A stretch of 64,000 bases of DNA. Source: an uncultured Prevotella sp. (lineage in GTDB: Bacteria; Bacteroidota; Bacteroidia; Bacteroidales; Bacteroidaceae). The stretch covers positions 271,436 to 335,435 of the forward strand of contig CAJODL010000004.1 in the NCBI GenBank assembly GCA_905233165.1, read 5' to 3'. A program made the translations under genes and the position numbers. The notes under the pieces were generated by a model. That model was not told where the DNA came from and did not search any database. It saw nothing but the letters and a program-made list of their open reading frames with translations. This document shows, piece by piece, positions 16,561 to 27,594 of the stretch (position 1 is its first letter; each line of letters opens with the position of its first letter).

Positions 16561-18951
16561 CTAAAAGTCCAACGTTACTTTTCCGTTCAGCTGGCGACCT
16601 GTGAGGTAGTTCGGAACGGCGTACTGATGGTTTGTGACATCTGTAACCCAATAGTAGGAATTGACGTTGTTGTGACCAAGGAGGTTGAGACAATCGAGAC
16701 CTACCCAGATATTCTTCAGGTTGAAACGCCTGTCTTTCTGATTCTCACGTTTGAAAGCGCGGAAACTCATACCGATATCCACACGTTGATATGCAGGAGC
16801 ACGGAATTTCTGACGATTATTGTCAGCATGTGGTGGTCCGAATGGCAATCCGTCAGCAAAGGCCAAACGCAAAGACATACGCCAGCGGTCAGTGCCTGGG
16901 AAATAGTCAGTGAAGAAGAGGTTTACTGCATAACGCTGGTCTGTAGGAAGAGGAATAGTTGAGCCCCTGTATTTCATGCCAGTCTTCATCAATGAGAATG
17001 TTATCCATGAGTCTGTGCCTGGTACGAATTCGCCATAGAGCTTGAAGTCGATACCTGCTATATATCCATTACATTCGTTGATGCCATTATAGGTTATCTT
17101 GACATTGTTGACAGAGTAGGGAATGAGGTTTGAGAGAATCTTATAGTATGCCTCTGTAGTAAACTTAAACGGACGGTCTGCAACCTTAAAGCGTAAGTCG
17201 TAGGCAGCAATGAGATGGATGCTTCGCTGCGACTTTATCTTATTGTTTAGAGTAGCATAGGTTACTCCGCTTATGGTTGTGGTATCTTTCAGTTCCTTGA
17301 AGAATGGAGCCTGATAGTAAAGACCTGCTGCAAAGCGAAGGGTGGTATTCTCATTCCAATGAGGTATTACGGCAAGGTTCACACGAGGAGATATAATTGT
17401 TTCCTTGTTGAATGACCAGTTAGCAAAGCGAATACCATAATTGAGGGTGTAGAGATTTGACTCCTGAGGGGATGTAAATTTCCACGAATCCTGCGCGTAA
17501 AACTCTATTCTCCTTGCACTGAGAGTGTTCTTTGCGGCTATGGTGTAAATCATATTCAGGTTGTTGCCTGTATGAGGCATTACATATCCTGATGAGTCAC
17601 GCATTTCATATTCGCGAGTATTTTCCTCTACCTTCTCCCATCTTATGCTCAGGGCTGTCTGGATATTGTGATGTTTGCTCTTGTTTTCCAGGAGAAGCTT
17701 CATGTTTCCAACATTTGCAGTAAGGTAGTTGCGGGCATACTCCATATATGTTCCGACACCCAGATTCTGCTGTGTCTCAGTTTGTGTGAGCCAGTATTGT
17801 CCCTGTATGTCGTAGGTCTCCTGCTCCTTGGTATGGAAGGCAGAACCGATGAGTGAGATGGCTGTGTTGGCATTGATGTTACGCTTGATGGTGAGGGCTC
17901 CGAAATAGGTGCGGAAGAGGTCTTTCTCCTGTCCATCAAAATATACCTTGAATGACTTTATGTCATCTTGTGTTCCGAATGTTGTCTCACGGTCTTTTGG
18001 GTAGAAGTTATATTTTGACTGCGAGATGTCACCTATGAAATCTACCTGCCAACGTTGGTTTGGTGTCCATGAGAGATATGTCTGATAATCAATAAATCGT
18101 GGGTCATATTCGCCTGTTGTGTCGAAGGTCTTCAGGAGGGCTTTCGTCTGCTTATATCTAAGGCCGTTTGCCCAAGAGAATTTTTTGTTGCCAAAGCCAA
18201 AGTAAACACTTCCTCCCATAAGGCTGGCAGAGAAAGAACCTTCTGTACGTTGTGGCTTGCGATACTGGATAGCAAGGGCTGAAGACATCTTGTCACCATA
18301 TTGTGCTTCATAACCACCAGTAGAGAATTTAATGCCTTGTACCATGTCAGGATTGATGATACTAAGACCTTCCTGCTGACCAGAGCGGATGAGGAAAGGG
18401 CGATAGACCTCTATGTTGTTGATATACACAGAGTTCTCGTCAAACGAACCACCTCTGACGTTATATTGTGACGACAGTTCGTTGTGGGAACTTACACCTG
18501 CCTGAGTCTGTATCATCTCTTCTACGGCATTACCAGTAGTAGATGGTGCCATCTTCATATCAGTAATGTCAAGTTCCTCTGTACCACCTGTCCGACGACG
18601 TCTTTCTGTTATTGTGACATCATCCAACAATGTCTCGTCTTGTGAGAGGGTTATCTGGATATTCTGTCTGCCACGAGGTCTTCTGAAGACACGAGTCTTG
18701 CTCTTATAGCCTATCATGGAGAATTTCACCACAACAGAATCGGCTGAGATTAGATTGATGGAGAATTCTCCCCTCATATTTGTCATTGTGGCTCTTCCTT
18801 GGCCCAAACATGAGACAGAGGCAAGTTCTACAGGATTCATATCATTGTCCATAACCTTACCAGTAAGCAAAAATTCACTTTGTGCGGACACTTTGGCGCC
18901 ACACAGGGTAAGTAGAAATGATATCAGTATTATGATATGTTGTTTCGACAT
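16561..18951 (-). CDS. TonB-dependent receptor with N-terminal carboxypeptidase-regulatory domain
   Basis: 796 residues. A signal peptide (MSKQHIIILISFLLTLCGAK, then VSAQ) is followed by a CarboxypepD_reg-like domain (FLLTGKVMDNDMNPVELASV) to about residue 110. Next is a plug domain (MIQTQAGVSSHNELSSQYNV, then VQGIKFSTGGYEAQYGDKM) and a 22-strand-type beta barrel ending in the outer-membrane signature GKVTLDF. Family members import ligands across the outer membrane using TonB energy. No SusD partner lies next to it, so a glycan-uptake role is not supported; the substrate is unknown. Confidence 0.92.
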   Translation of the reverse strand: MSKQHIIILISFLLTLCGAKVSAQSEFLLTGKVMDNDMNPVELASVSCLGQGRATMTNMRGEFSINLISADSVVVKFSMIGYKSKTRVFRRPRGRQNIQITLSQDETLLDDVTITERRRRTGGTEELDITDMKMAPSTTGNAVEEMIQTQAGVSSHNELSSQYNVRGGSFDENSVYINNIEVYRPFLIRSGQQEGLSIINPDMVQGIKFSTGGYEAQYGDKMSSALAIQYRKPQRTEGSFSASLMGGSVYFGFGNKKFSWANGLRYKQTKALLKTFDTTGEYDPRFIDYQTYLSWTPNQRWQVDFIGDISQSKYNFYPKDRETTFGTQDDIKSFKVYFDGQEKDLFRTYFGALTIKRNINANTAISLIGSAFHTKEQETYDIQGQYWLTQTETQQNLGVGTYMEYARNYLTANVGNMKLLLENKSKHHNIQTALSIRWEKVEENTREYEMRDSSGYVMPHTGNNLNMIYTIAAKNTLSARRIEFYAQDSWKFTSPQESNLYTLNYGIRFANWSFNKETIISPRVNLAVIPHWNENTTLRFAAGLYYQAPFFKELKDTTTISGVTYATLNNKIKSQRSIHLIAAYDLRFKVADRPFKFTTEAYYKILSNLIPYSVNNVKITYNGINECNGYIAGIDFKLYGEFVPGTDSWITFSLMKTGMKYRGSTIPLPTDQRYAVNLFFTDYFPGTDRWRMSLRLAFADGLPFGPPHADNNRQKFRAPAYQRVDIGMSFRAFKRENQKDRRFNLKNIWVGLDCLNLLGHNNVNSYYWVTDVTNHQYAVPNYLTGRQLNGKVTLDF

Positions 18952-19096
18952 TTTTTTTATACAATAATTCTGTAATAAAACGAAGTTTTGTCTGTTTTAT
19001 TGTACAAGACTCCGTTAGAAAGCGAAAACGAAGACGAAAACAGGTGTAAAAACTAAAGTTTTTTATATATTTCTTCTTTTTTCGACATTTTTTTAT

Positions 19097-19104
19097 TAAC
19101 TTTG
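19097..19104 (+). promoter_or_regulatory. -7 promoter box for purA
   Basis: TAACTTTG at 19097-19104, 46 bp before the purA ATG. The -33 element is weak (only T-rich DNA). Further upstream at 19020-19043 is a CGAAAA-type hexamer repeat. Confidence 0.5.
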
Positions 19105-19150
19105 CAACGCGTTTTATGTGGTTAAATAATCAATCTTCAATATAAAAAAC

Positions 19151-20425
19151 ATGACACAAGGTAAAGTTGATGTGCTCCTCGGTCTTCAGTGGGGCGACGA
19201 AGGAAAGGGAAAAGTAGTAGATGTACTGACCCCTAAGTATGATGTAATAGCACGTTTCCAGGGTGGTCCTAATGCGGGACATACTCTTGAGTTTAATGGA
19301 GAGAAATATGTGCTCCGTTCTATTCCGTCAGGTATCTTCCAAGGTGGAAAGGTAAATATCATTGGTAACGGTGTTGTGCTGGCTCCAGACCTCTTCATGG
19401 ATGAGGCAAAGGATTTGGAGAAGAGCGGACATGACCTGAAATCACGTCTCTACATCTCTAAGAAGGCACACCTCATCATGCCTACACACCGAGTATTAGA
19501 TGCTGCCATAGAGGCTTCAAAGGGTAAGAATAAGGTTGGAACAACTGGTAAGGGTATTGGTCCTACATATTCTGACAAAATTGCTCGTACAGGTCTTCGT
19601 GTAGGTGATATTCTGGAAAACTTCGAGGAGAAATATGCTGCTCACAAGGCTCGTCATGAGGAGACTCTTCGTGCTATGAACTATACTGATTATGACATCA
19701 CTGAGGTAGAAAAGAAATGGCTTGAGGGAATAGAGTACATCAAGCAGTTTACCTTGGTTGATTCAGAACATGTAATAAACAAGATGCTGAAGTCTGGCAA
19801 GAGCATGTTGTGCGAAGGTGCTCAGGGTACTATGTTGGATGTTGACTTCGGTTCTTATCCTTTCGTAACCTCAAGCAATACTATCTGTGCTGGTGCTTGC
19901 ACAGGTTTGGGACTGGGTCCTAACAAGATTGGTGAGGTGTATGGTATTATGAAGGCATATTGTACTCGTGTTGGTGCAGGACCATTCCCAACAGAACTTT
20001 TTGACGAGACAGGACAGAAGATGCGTGATATAGGTCACGAATATGGTGCCGTAACAGGTCGTGAGCGTCGTTGCGGATGGATAGACCTTGTTGCTCTGCG
20101 CTATTCTATCATGGTGAATGGTGTTACAAAGCTAATCATGATGAAGAGTGATGTGCTTGATACATTCCCAACTATCAAGGCTTGTGTGGCTTACAAGGTG
20201 AATGGTGTTGAGACTCCTGATTTCCCTTACAGCATTGAGAAGGGTATAGAGCCTGTTTATAAGGAGCTGAAGGGTTGGCAGACGGATATGACAAAATATA
20301 CCTCTGAGGACCAGTTCCCACAGGAGTTTAAGGATTATATCAAGTTCCTCGAGGAACAACTCGAAACTCCTATCACCATCATCTCAATAGGACCAGACAG
20401 AGAACAAACAATAGAAAGAAAGTAA
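19151..20425 (+). CDS. purA: Adenylosuccinate synthetase
   Basis: 424 residues. It joins IMP and aspartate with GTP to make adenylosuccinate in AMP synthesis. The GTP-binding start LGLQWGDEGKGKVVDVL, substrate loop FQGGPNAGHTL, TTGKGIGPTYSDKIARTGLR and GAVTGRERRCGWIDLV are all present and in order. Length fits the family. Its TAA is followed immediately by the hisS ATG with no gap, so the two are one transcription unit. Confidence 0.98.
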   Translation: MTQGKVDVLLGLQWGDEGKGKVVDVLTPKYDVIARFQGGPNAGHTLEFNGEKYVLRSIPSGIFQGGKVNIIGNGVVLAPDLFMDEAKDLEKSGHDLKSRLYISKKAHLIMPTHRVLDAAIEASKGKNKVGTTGKGIGPTYSDKIARTGLRVGDILENFEEKYAAHKARHEETLRAMNYTDYDITEVEKKWLEGIEYIKQFTLVDSEHVINKMLKSGKSMLCEGAQGTMLDVDFGSYPFVTSSNTICAGACTGLGLGPNKIGEVYGIMKAYCTRVGAGPFPTELFDETGQKMRDIGHEYGAVTGRERRCGWIDLVALRYSIMVNGVTKLIMMKSDVLDTFPTIKACVAYKVNGVETPDFPYSIEKGIEPVYKELKGWQTDMTKYTSEDQFPQEFKDYIKFLEEQLETPITIISIGPDREQTIERK

Positions 20426-21781
20426 ATGGCACAAAAACCAAGTATTCCAAAGGGAACCAGAGATTTTGGTTCCCTTGAGATGTCTAAACGAAACTATATT
20501 TTCAATACCATCCGTAGCGTTTTTGAACTCTACGGCTTTCGCCAGATTGAAACACCAGCAATGGAGAATCTCTCCACATTGATGGGAAAGTATGGCGAAG
20601 AAGGCGATAAACTCCTGTTTAAGATTCTCAATAGTGGCGATTTCCTACACGGAATGACACCAGATGAGGTTGCTTCAACAAGCACCTTGAAACTTGCAAC
20701 AAAATTCTGCGAGAAAGGCTTGCGCTACGACCTTACTGTACCATTTGCACGTTATGTGGTGCAGCATAGAGAAGAACTGCAGTTGCCATTTCGTCGCTAC
20801 CAGATACAGCCAGTATGGCGTGCTGATAAACCACAAAAGGGACGCTATCGTGAGTTCTATCAATGTGATGTTGATGTGGTAGGTTCGGACTCATTGCTGA
20901 ACGAAGTAGATTTAATGCAGATTACTGATACCATTTTCTCTCGTTTCGGAGTAAGGGTGATTATCAAAATCAATAACAGAAAGATTCTCACAGGTATTGC
21001 AGAAGCTATTGGAGAAGCAGACAAGATTATCGACATAACAGTAGCTATTGATAAACTCGATAAGATAGGTATTGATGCTGTCAATGAGGAACTGCGTAAT
21101 GACGGCATCTCAGAAGAGGCAATAGCAAAACTGCAACCTATCATAAACCTGCAGGGAACAAATGCCCAGAAACTTGATACTATAGCAGAGGTACTGAAAG
21201 ACTCTGAGGTAGGACAGAAGGGCGTTGAGGAATTGCGTTTCATACTCAATACCTGTGATGGTATATTGAAGAACGAACTGCAGTTAGACCTCACCTTGGC
21301 ACGTGGCCTGAACTATTATACTGGTGCCATCTTTGAAGTAAAGGCTGCTGATGTGCAGATAGGTTCTATTACTGGTGGCGGACGCTATGATAACCTTACT
21401 GGTATCTTTGGTTTACCAGGACTCTCAGGCGTAGGAATATCATTTGGTGCAGACCGCATATATGACGTACTCAATCAGCTTGACCTGTATCCTCAGGAGG
21501 CAATCAATGGCACACAGCTGCTGTTTATCAACTTTGGCGAGAAAGAAGCTGCATACTGCTTACCTATCGCAAAGGCTTGTCGTGAGTCAGGCATTCGTAC
21601 AGAGGTGTATGCTGATGCTGTAAAGATGAAGAAGCAGATGAGTTATGCCAATGCCCTAAATATTCCTTTCGTAGCTCTCGTAGGAGAAAACGAAATGGCA
21701 GAGGGAAAGGTGATGCTGAAGAATATGACAACAGGCGAACAGAAACTTGTAACACCTGAAGAGCTGATAGAATGGATTTAA
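20426..21781 (+). CDS. hisS: Histidyl-tRNA synthetase
   Basis: 451 residues, class II synthetase. It shows the N-terminal [10 protein letters not shown], motif 1/2 region [20 protein letters not shown] and [10 protein letters not shown], the histidine-specific [15 protein letters not shown], and GGGRYDNL. The C-terminal anticodon-binding domain ([20 protein letters not shown]) is complete. The ATG follows the purA stop directly, and the 3' end overlaps the next gene by 10 nt. Confidence 0.97.
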   Translation: MAQKPSIPKGTRDFGSLEMSKRNYIFNTIRSVFELYGFRQIETPAMENLSTLMGKYGEEGDKLLFKILNSGDFLHGMTPDEVASTSTLKLATKFCEKGLRYDLTVPFARYVVQHREELQLPFRRYQIQPVWRADKPQKGRYREFYQCDVDVVGSDSLLNEVDLMQITDTIFSRFGVRVIIKINNRKILTGIAEAIGEADKIIDITVAIDKLDKIGIDAVNEELRNDGISEEAIAKLQPIINLQGTNAQKLDTIAEVLKDSEVGQKGVEELRFILNTCDGILKNELQLDLTLARGLNYYTGAIFEVKAADVQIGSITGGGRYDNLTGIFGLPGLSGVGISFGADRIYDVLNQLDLYPQEAINGTQLLFINFGEKEAAYCLPIAKACRESGIRTEVYADAVKMKKQMSYANALNIPFVALVGENEMAEGKVMLKNMTTGEQKLVTPEELIEWI

Positions 21782-24729
21782 AGGATGTCTCTTTCCTGAA
21801 CCTGATGCAATGTCGCATCTTCAACGTGCTTATCATAGCTAATCCCTATGATGCCTTTATGTTGGAAGATGACGGACGTGTTGACGAGAAGATTTTCTCG
21901 GAATATATGCAGCTGGGCTTGCGCTATCCTCCTTCCTTTACACAGGTATGTACGATAGAAGAAGCCTCAGATGCCATCAACAAGCAACACTACGACCTTA
22001 TCATCTGTATGCCAGGTAATGCTGACAATGATGCTTTTGATGTAGCGAGGGCAGCGAAAGAGATAACTCCAGATACACCATGTGTCGTATTGACACCATT
22101 CTCACACGGCATAAGTCGAAGAATGGAGAATCTGAATCTCTCTATCTTTGATTATGTATTCTGCTGGTTGGGAAATACAGAACTGATTCTCTCAATCATC
22201 AAGCTTATAGAGGATAAGATGAATGTGGAGAATGATACACAGGAAGCAGGTGTGAAATGCCTGCTGCTTGTGGAAGATAACATACGCTTCTATTCATCCA
22301 TATTGCCACACCTTTATAAGTATATCCTTACGCAAAGTCTTAACTTTGCAACAGAAGCCCTCACTATGACAGCAGAAATGCTTCGCATGAGGGGACGTCC
22401 AAAAGTCCTTCTGGCCAGAAACTATGAAGAAGCATGGGATATCTATTCTCATTATAAGGAGCACATGCTCGGAGTTATTTCTGACTGTCGCTTCCCAAAG
22501 AATGGTGAGATAGACCCTATGGCAGGAATGAAGTTCCTCAATGCTGTGCGTGAGGCAGACGAATATCTGCCACTCATCATGGAAACGTCAGAAGATATAG
22601 AAAAGCTGCAGGCTGAGAACCCAGAAATGAGGGTTCACTATGTAGATAAAAACTCGAAGAAACTCAATGTAGATTTGCATAATCTGCTTGCCAGCCACTT
22701 TGGCTTCGGAGATTTCCGTTTCCGTAATCCTAAGACAAAAGAGGTGGTGCTGAAGGTGCGCAACCTGAAAGAGTTGCAGGATAATATCCTCACTATACCT
22801 GCAGATTCCCTTGAGCTACATGTCAGACGTAATCATATTTCAAGATGGCTGGCGGCACGTGCTATATTCCCAGTATCAGAATTCCTGAAGAATATAACAT
22901 GGCACAAATATCCTGATGTAGAGACTCATCGTCAGTTTATCTTTGATGCTATTGTGGCATATCGCCATATGAAAAACTTAGGTGTTGTAGCAGTATTCAA
23001 CAAAGACCGCTTCGACTCCTATTCACACTTTGCTCGCATAGGAGATGGTTCGCTTGGAGGAAAGGGACGCGGTCTTGCTTTTCTGGACAACATCATAAAG
23101 AAACACGAAGAGCTGCATCAGCACGACAATATGAAGGTGATGATACCTAAGACTGTTGTGTTATGTACAGATATCTTTGACCAGTTTATGAACGAGAACC
23201 ACCTGTGGGAGATAGCCCTTTCCGAAATACCAGATGAGGAAATATTACAGGCATTCCTGCAGGCAGATCTTCCTGATTCATTACATGATGACCTGGATCG
23301 CCTGATAGAAGCAACACACAAACCTTTGGCGGCACGTTCTTCTTCATTGCTGGAGGATAGCCATTACCAGCCTTTTGCTGGCATATACAGCACCTATATG
23401 ATACCATATAGCGACAATAGGGAAGAGATGCTATCCAACCTCTCAAAATCGATAAAAAGTGTATATGCTTCTGTATATTATCACGATTCAAAAGTCTATA
23501 TGTCGGCAACCCAGAATGTCATAGACCAAGAGAAGATGGCTGTGATAATTCAGGAGGTCGTAGGACAGCAGTATGGTAATTATTATTATCCGAATATCTC
23601 TGGTGTTCTGCGTTCCATAAACTACTATCCTGTGGGAGAGGAGAAACCAGAAGAGGGTATTGCTTCACTTGCTCTCGGATTAGGAAAATATATTGTTGAT
23701 GGAGGACAGACGCTTCGTGTGTGTCCTGCTCATCCTACTCAGGTGATGCAGTTATCGGAAATGGAGATAGCCTTGCGTCAGACTCAGACATCATTCCTAT
23801 GTCTTGAGAATAAGCCACAGGAAGAGAATGTGGATGTTAATGAAACTGTTGACCACACTCTCAACTTCCAAACAAATGATGGCTTTAATATCTCTCGCAG
23901 AATGGTAAGCGATGCTGCAGCAGATGGTTCGCTACAGTTTATTGCTTCTACTTTCGACCCTGTAGATAATATCATCCGCCCAGGTGTTTATGAGGGAGGT
24001 AGAAAGATAATATCTCTTGCTGGAGTATTGGGGGCTGATGTGTTCCCTTTGGCAGATATAATGCAGAAATCCCTGCAACTTGGTGCAGAAGAGATGCGTC
24101 GCCCAGTAGAAATAGAGGTGGCTTGTAATCTGCATGATGACAGAACGGCAACATTCTATCTTTTACAGATACGTCCGATAGTAGATAGTAAGCAGGAACT
24201 GAATGAAGACCTGCTATCGATACCTGATGAAGATTGTATCCTGCGTTCACACAACTCTTTGGGACATGGTGTTGTAGAAGGATTGGAGGATATAGTATAT
24301 GTTAAGATGCCTGACGATGGAACTCTGCCTTTAGGAGCAACAGCATTATCCATTCAAGATGAGATAGACCAGATAAATGATGGTTTCCTTGAGAGAGGTG
24401 AGAGTTATGTTCTCGTTGGCCCAGGACGTTGGGGCAGTTCTGACGAATGGCTCGGAGTACCTGTGAAATGGCCTAATATCTCAGGGGCAAAACTGATAGT
24501 AGAAGAACTGTTGCCAAACAAGTATATCGACCCTTCGCAGGGTACGCATTTCTTCCAAAACCTGACCTCATTGGGGGTAGGATACTTTACTGTTGACCTC
24601 CTCAACCGCGAATATTTTGACAGCCTTCCAGCCGTAAAGGAGACAAAGAATGTCAGACACATAAAACTTCCAAAACCTGCTACCTTGAAGATGGACGGCA
24701 TGAAAGGAGAGGGAGTACTGCTTTTTTAG
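21772..24729 (+). CDS. Receiver-like / PEP-pyruvate-binding domain protein
   Basis: 985 residues, starting inside hisS (10-nt overlap). Residues 15-150 and about 160-310 look like two receiver-type folds ([30 protein letters not shown]). From about 420 there is a pyruvate-phosphate-dikinase/PEP-synthase ATP-grasp-type domain ([56 protein letters not shown]). The phosphohistidine swivelling domain and the PEP-binding barrel of complete PEP synthases were not seen, so it may phosphorylate or sense something other than pyruvate. Named as a PEP/pyruvate-binding domain protein in this phylum; the substrate is unknown. Confidence 0.85.
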   Translation: MDLKDVSFLNLMQCRIFNVLIIANPYDAFMLEDDGRVDEKIFSEYMQLGLRYPPSFTQVCTIEEASDAINKQHYDLIICMPGNADNDAFDVARAAKEITPDTPCVVLTPFSHGISRRMENLNLSIFDYVFCWLGNTELILSIIKLIEDKMNVENDTQEAGVKCLLLVEDNIRFYSSILPHLYKYILTQSLNFATEALTMTAEMLRMRGRPKVLLARNYEEAWDIYSHYKEHMLGVISDCRFPKNGEIDPMAGMKFLNAVREADEYLPLIMETSEDIEKLQAENPEMRVHYVDKNSKKLNVDLHNLLASHFGFGDFRFRNPKTKEVVLKVRNLKELQDNILTIPADSLELHVRRNHISRWLAARAIFPVSEFLKNITWHKYPDVETHRQFIFDAIVAYRHMKNLGVVAVFNKDRFDSYSHFARIGDGSLGGKGRGLAFLDNIIKKHEELHQHDNMKVMIPKTVVLCTDIFDQFMNENHLWEIALSEIPDEEILQAFLQADLPDSLHDDLDRLIEATHKPLAARSSSLLEDSHYQPFAGIYSTYMIPYSDNREEMLSNLSKSIKSVYASVYYHDSKVYMSATQNVIDQEKMAVIIQEVVGQQYGNYYYPNISGVLRSINYYPVGEEKPEEGIASLALGLGKYIVDGGQTLRVCPAHPTQVMQLSEMEIALRQTQTSFLCLENKPQEENVDVNETVDHTLNFQTNDGFNISRRMVSDAAADGSLQFIASTFDPVDNIIRPGVYEGGRKIISLAGVLGADVFPLADIMQKSLQLGAEEMRRPVEIEVACNLHDDRTATFYLLQIRPIVDSKQELNEDLLSIPDEDCILRSHNSLGHGVVEGLEDIVYVKMPDDGTLPLGATALSIQDEIDQINDGFLERGESYVLVGPGRWGSSDEWLGVPVKWPNISGAKLIVEELLPNKYIDPSQGTHFFQNLTSLGVGYFTVDLLNREYFDSLPAVKETKNVRHIKLPKPATLKMDGMKGEGVLLF

Positions 24730-24797
24730 AGTTAAGAGTTAAAAGTTAAGAGTTAAGGGTTAAGAGTTAAAAGATAAGAGTTAAAAGTTATAATTTA
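24729..24797. repeat. Tandem heptamers GAGTTAA / AAGTTAA
   Basis: The entire 70-bp gap before tcdA is made of about nine GTTAAGA/GTTAAAA-type heptamers. There is no separate promoter here, so tcdA may depend on upstream transcription. Confidence 0.75.
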
Positions 24798-24799
24798 GG

Positions 24800-25564
24800 A
24801 TGAATTTTCAGAGGACACAATTGCTTCTTGGTGATGACTTCCTGCAATATGCGCAGAATGTGCGCATAATCCTCTTCGGAGTAGGAGGGGTGGGGTCTTG
24901 GTGTGCTGAGAGTCTTGTGCGTTCTGGAATAACAAATCTGACGATTGTAGATGATGATGTGATAAGTCCTACGAATATCAACAGACAACTTATGGCAACA
25001 TCTTCTACTATAGGACAGCCAAAGGTAGAGGTGATGCGTCAGCGTCTGCTGGATATTGATCCTGAAGCTTCCATAACAACACTTCGTGAAAGATATACTC
25101 CAGGTAGTGCTGAAAAGTTTAATCTGCAGGAGTATGACTATATAATAGATTGTATTGATTCTTTGAAAGATAAGCTACACCTTATCTTATATGCCAATTC
25201 TCTGCCAGCTCGTGAGGATGCCGTAGAACCTATATATCCTGTATTCTTCTCTTCCATGGGAGCAGCCCTTCATATAGATCCGACAGCAGTTAGGGTGGCA
25301 GATTTCTGGAAGGTACGCAATGACCCTTTTGGAGCTTTGCTGAGAAAACGTTTGCGTCAGGCAAAATCTTTTCCTAAAAGACATTTCCTATGTGTATATA
25401 GTGAAGAATTACCACTTGAGAATCATGGAGAAGCAGATGAGACGTGTTCCTATAAGGCTGTCATCAATGGTAGCCTGGCACATATAACAGGAATATTCGG
25501 TTTTACCCTCGCAGGATTAGTACTCGAAGATATTAGTAACAAATTGAAGTCCATAAACAAATGA
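24800..25564 (+). CDS. tcdA: tRNA threonylcarbamoyladenosine dehydratase (TcdA/CsdL)
   Basis: 254 residues of the E1-like ThiF/MoeB superfamily. It uses ATP to cyclise t6A37 to ct6A in tRNAs. The nucleotide loop FGVGGVGSWCAESLVRSG, the adenylation segment VDDDVISPTNINRQ and the tail VINGSLAHITGIFGFTLAG fit TcdA rather than ThiF or MoeB; no CxxC zinc pairs were seen. It overlaps aroB by 4 nt. Confidence 0.9.
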   Translation: MNFQRTQLLLGDDFLQYAQNVRIILFGVGGVGSWCAESLVRSGITNLTIVDDDVISPTNINRQLMATSSTIGQPKVEVMRQRLLDIDPEASITTLRERYTPGSAEKFNLQEYDYIIDCIDSLKDKLHLILYANSLPAREDAVEPIYPVFFSSMGAALHIDPTAVRVADFWKVRNDPFGALLRKRLRQAKSFPKRHFLCVYSEELPLENHGEADETCSYKAVINGSLAHITGIFGFTLAGLVLEDISNKLKSINK

Positions 25565-26577
25565 ATTACGACAAAGCCTTTGTCCTAACAGACACAAATA
25601 CTATTAAATATTGTTATCCACAGGCTAAGGACCATCTGGCACGACTCAGTAATGTTCCTTGTACAGTCATAACAATCGGTGCTTCTGACATGGAGAAGAA
25701 TCTCTCCTCTGTTACCCATGTATGGGAGTCGCTCCAACAAGGTGGTGCTACGCGTCATTCTCTACTCATTAACCTTGGTGGTGGAATGGTGACAGACCTT
25801 GGAGGTTTTGCTGCTTCTACATTCAAAAGAGGTATCGATTTCATAAATATTCCTACCACACTACTTTCTATGGTAGATGCTTCTGTTGGTGGTAAGACAG
25901 GATTTAACTTTGGTGGTTTGAAGAATGAGATAGGTGTCTTTAATGACCCCAAGGAGGTAATCCTTGATACCTCATTCCTAAAAACCCTTGACCGGACAAA
26001 CATCTGTTCAGGATATGCAGAAATGCTGAAGCATGGACTCATTAACAGAGAAGGCGACAGAATGTGGAATGAACTCGTTGCCTTTGATATTCTCAAGCCT
26101 GATTTGCAGCAGTTGCAGCGCATGGTGCATGAGAGTGTAGAGGTAAAGAAACACATCGTAGAAGAAGACCCTCATGAGCATGGAATCCGTAAGGCCCTCA
26201 ATCTCGGACATACTATAGGACACGCTTTCGAATCGTGGGCTATGAAACATCCTGAAAGATTGTTGTCAGGACCATTGCTTCATGGATATGCTGTCGCATT
26301 TGGTATGATAGCAGAATTATATCTTGCTTTCATTAAGTGTAACTTTCCGCAATCCATTATGCGTCAATGTGTTACATATATCCGAGATGTATATGGCACA
26401 TTACCGATTACATGTAATGATTATCCGGAATTACTGGAACTGATGACCCACGATAAGAAGAATATCGCAGGTACCATAAACTTCACTCTTCTTGGAAATA
26501 TTGGAGATATCCTCATCAACCAGACTGCTACAAAGGAGAAGATAGAGGAGGCTCTTGACTTCTTCAGGGAAGGATAA
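25561..26577 (+). CDS. aroB: 3-dehydroquinate synthase
   Basis: 338 residues. It converts DAHP to 3-dehydroquinate in the shikimate pathway, using NAD and a divalent metal. It contains NLGGGMVTDLGGFAASTF, the PTTLLSMVDASVGGKTG core, Lys/Asn-rich GLKNEIGVF, and the metal-binding region ALNLGHTIGHAFES and HGYAVAFGM. It is a little shorter than the usual 350-360 residues. It starts within the tcdA stop (ATGA). Confidence 0.96.
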   Translation: MNYDKAFVLTDTNTIKYCYPQAKDHLARLSNVPCTVITIGASDMEKNLSSVTHVWESLQQGGATRHSLLINLGGGMVTDLGGFAASTFKRGIDFINIPTTLLSMVDASVGGKTGFNFGGLKNEIGVFNDPKEVILDTSFLKTLDRTNICSGYAEMLKHGLINREGDRMWNELVAFDILKPDLQQLQRMVHESVEVKKHIVEEDPHEHGIRKALNLGHTIGHAFESWAMKHPERLLSGPLLHGYAVAFGMIAELYLAFIKCNFPQSIMRQCVTYIRDVYGTLPITCNDYPELLELMTHDKKNIAGTINFTLLGNIGDILINQTATKEKIEEALDFFREG

Positions 26578-26593
26578 ATTCTTCTTCCCTGAA
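26563..26593. terminator. Hairpin between convergent aroB and the hemerythrin regulator
   Basis: TTCAGGGAAG (26563-26572) pairs with CTTCCCTGAA (26584-26593). It straddles the aroB stop codon. The T-tract is short on either strand, so a bidirectional terminator is likely but not certain. Confidence 0.5.
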
Positions 26594-26601
26594 AAAGTGA
26601 T

Positions 26602-27564
26602 TTATAACTTTACGTTCGACAAATCTACGAGTTGGTTTACTATTGCGTAAATAGTAAGACCAGCAGCAGTATGTATCTGCAGTTTCTTGGCGATATTGCG
26701 CCTGTGGGTCATTACTGTATTGGGCGCAATAAACAGTTTTTCTGCTATCTCTTTGTTTGTAAGTCCCTGCACAACTCCTACGATTACATCCTTTTCGCGA
26801 TCAGAAAGCAATTCTCCATTATCAGCTGTCTGTTCTATTATTGTGCTGATAGGATTTTCTGCATTTTTAAGGAGAGCCTTCTTCTTTTCTTCCAGATGCT
26901 TTACTGCTGGCATGAATATCATATCCTCAACATTAGTATGGAGTTTTAGCAATTCTTCAAGATTAAAGATATCGTAAAGTGTAGCAGTCAACAGGTGGTT
27001 GCTTTTAGAGTCAGAAGGCAGATACTTTATTATAATACTCTTCAACTCCTTAATCTTATCACCCGTCTGGGCATGATGCTTTGAGAATGTCTCTATGTCG
27101 TAGTTTTCCTTGATGTTTCCATGCAGAAGTTTGTCAACATAAGGGAACAGATTTGCTTCTTCCGACTTCATGTGGTGTTTTATGAAGCTAGCATAATCAT
27201 CGAAAATCTTCATAATGAGTTTTCCCAATTTGCTATTGTCATCAAGGGCCTCAACTAATTCCTTTCTGATAAAAGGTAGTTGGAATTCGATATAATATTT
27301 ATGAGAAGCCTCTAAATAGTTGAGAAGGGTAAAAACATCCAGATTAGGAATATCATCATGAGAATGATATCCGTTTATAGTGAGGTTTACAATAGCAAGG
27401 AATGTGAAAGTGTCAACATTTTGCTCTTCACACACTTCCCTTACAGTCTTGTTACCAAATCCTAAACTGATGCCAAATGCAGATAGATTCTGCAATACGG
27501 TATAATTGTCTCTGATGAGAGAAATCATCTGGTCATCAGGCTCGTACATTTTTACATTCTTCAT
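26602..27564 (-). CDS. Hemerythrin-LuxR fusion transcription regulator
   Basis: 320 residues. The N-terminal ~60 residues resemble the ScdA/RIC N-domain, but its usual CCGG is replaced (FGISLGFGNKTVREVC). The middle part is a hemerythrin-type four-helix bundle, with histidines and acids suited to a di-iron site (NGYHSHDD, KHHMKSEEANLFPYV, SKHHAQTG, KLHTNVEDMIFMPAV). The C-terminus from about residue 253 is a LuxR-type helix-turn-helix (LSDREKDVIVGVVQGLTNKE, then IAEKLFIAPNTVMTHRRNIA). A likely reading is a one-component sensor of oxygen, NO or iron state that acts on DNA. Targets are unknown; autoregulation is possible. Confidence 0.85.
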   Translation of the reverse strand: MKNVKMYEPDDQMISLIRDNYTVLQNLSAFGISLGFGNKTVREVCEEQNVDTFTFLAIVNLTINGYHSHDDIPNLDVFTLLNYLEASHKYYIEFQLPFIRKELVEALDDNSKLGKLIMKIFDDYASFIKHHMKSEEANLFPYVDKLLHGNIKENYDIETFSKHHAQTGDKIKELKSIIIKYLPSDSKSNHLLTATLYDIFNLEELLKLHTNVEDMIFMPAVKHLEEKKKALLKNAENPISTIIEQTADNGELLSDREKDVIVGVVQGLTNKEIAEKLFIAPNTVMTHRRNIAKKLQIHTAAGLTIYAIVNQLVDLSNVKL

Positions 27565-27594
27565 AATAGATATTTGTGTCTTGTGTGAAAAAAA

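Noticed and set aside
16559..16693. 45-residue N-terminal extension of the alkylation-repair protein
   Set aside because: It overlaps the end of the TonB receptor and has low-complexity, non-family sequence; ATG 16558 fits spacing and family.
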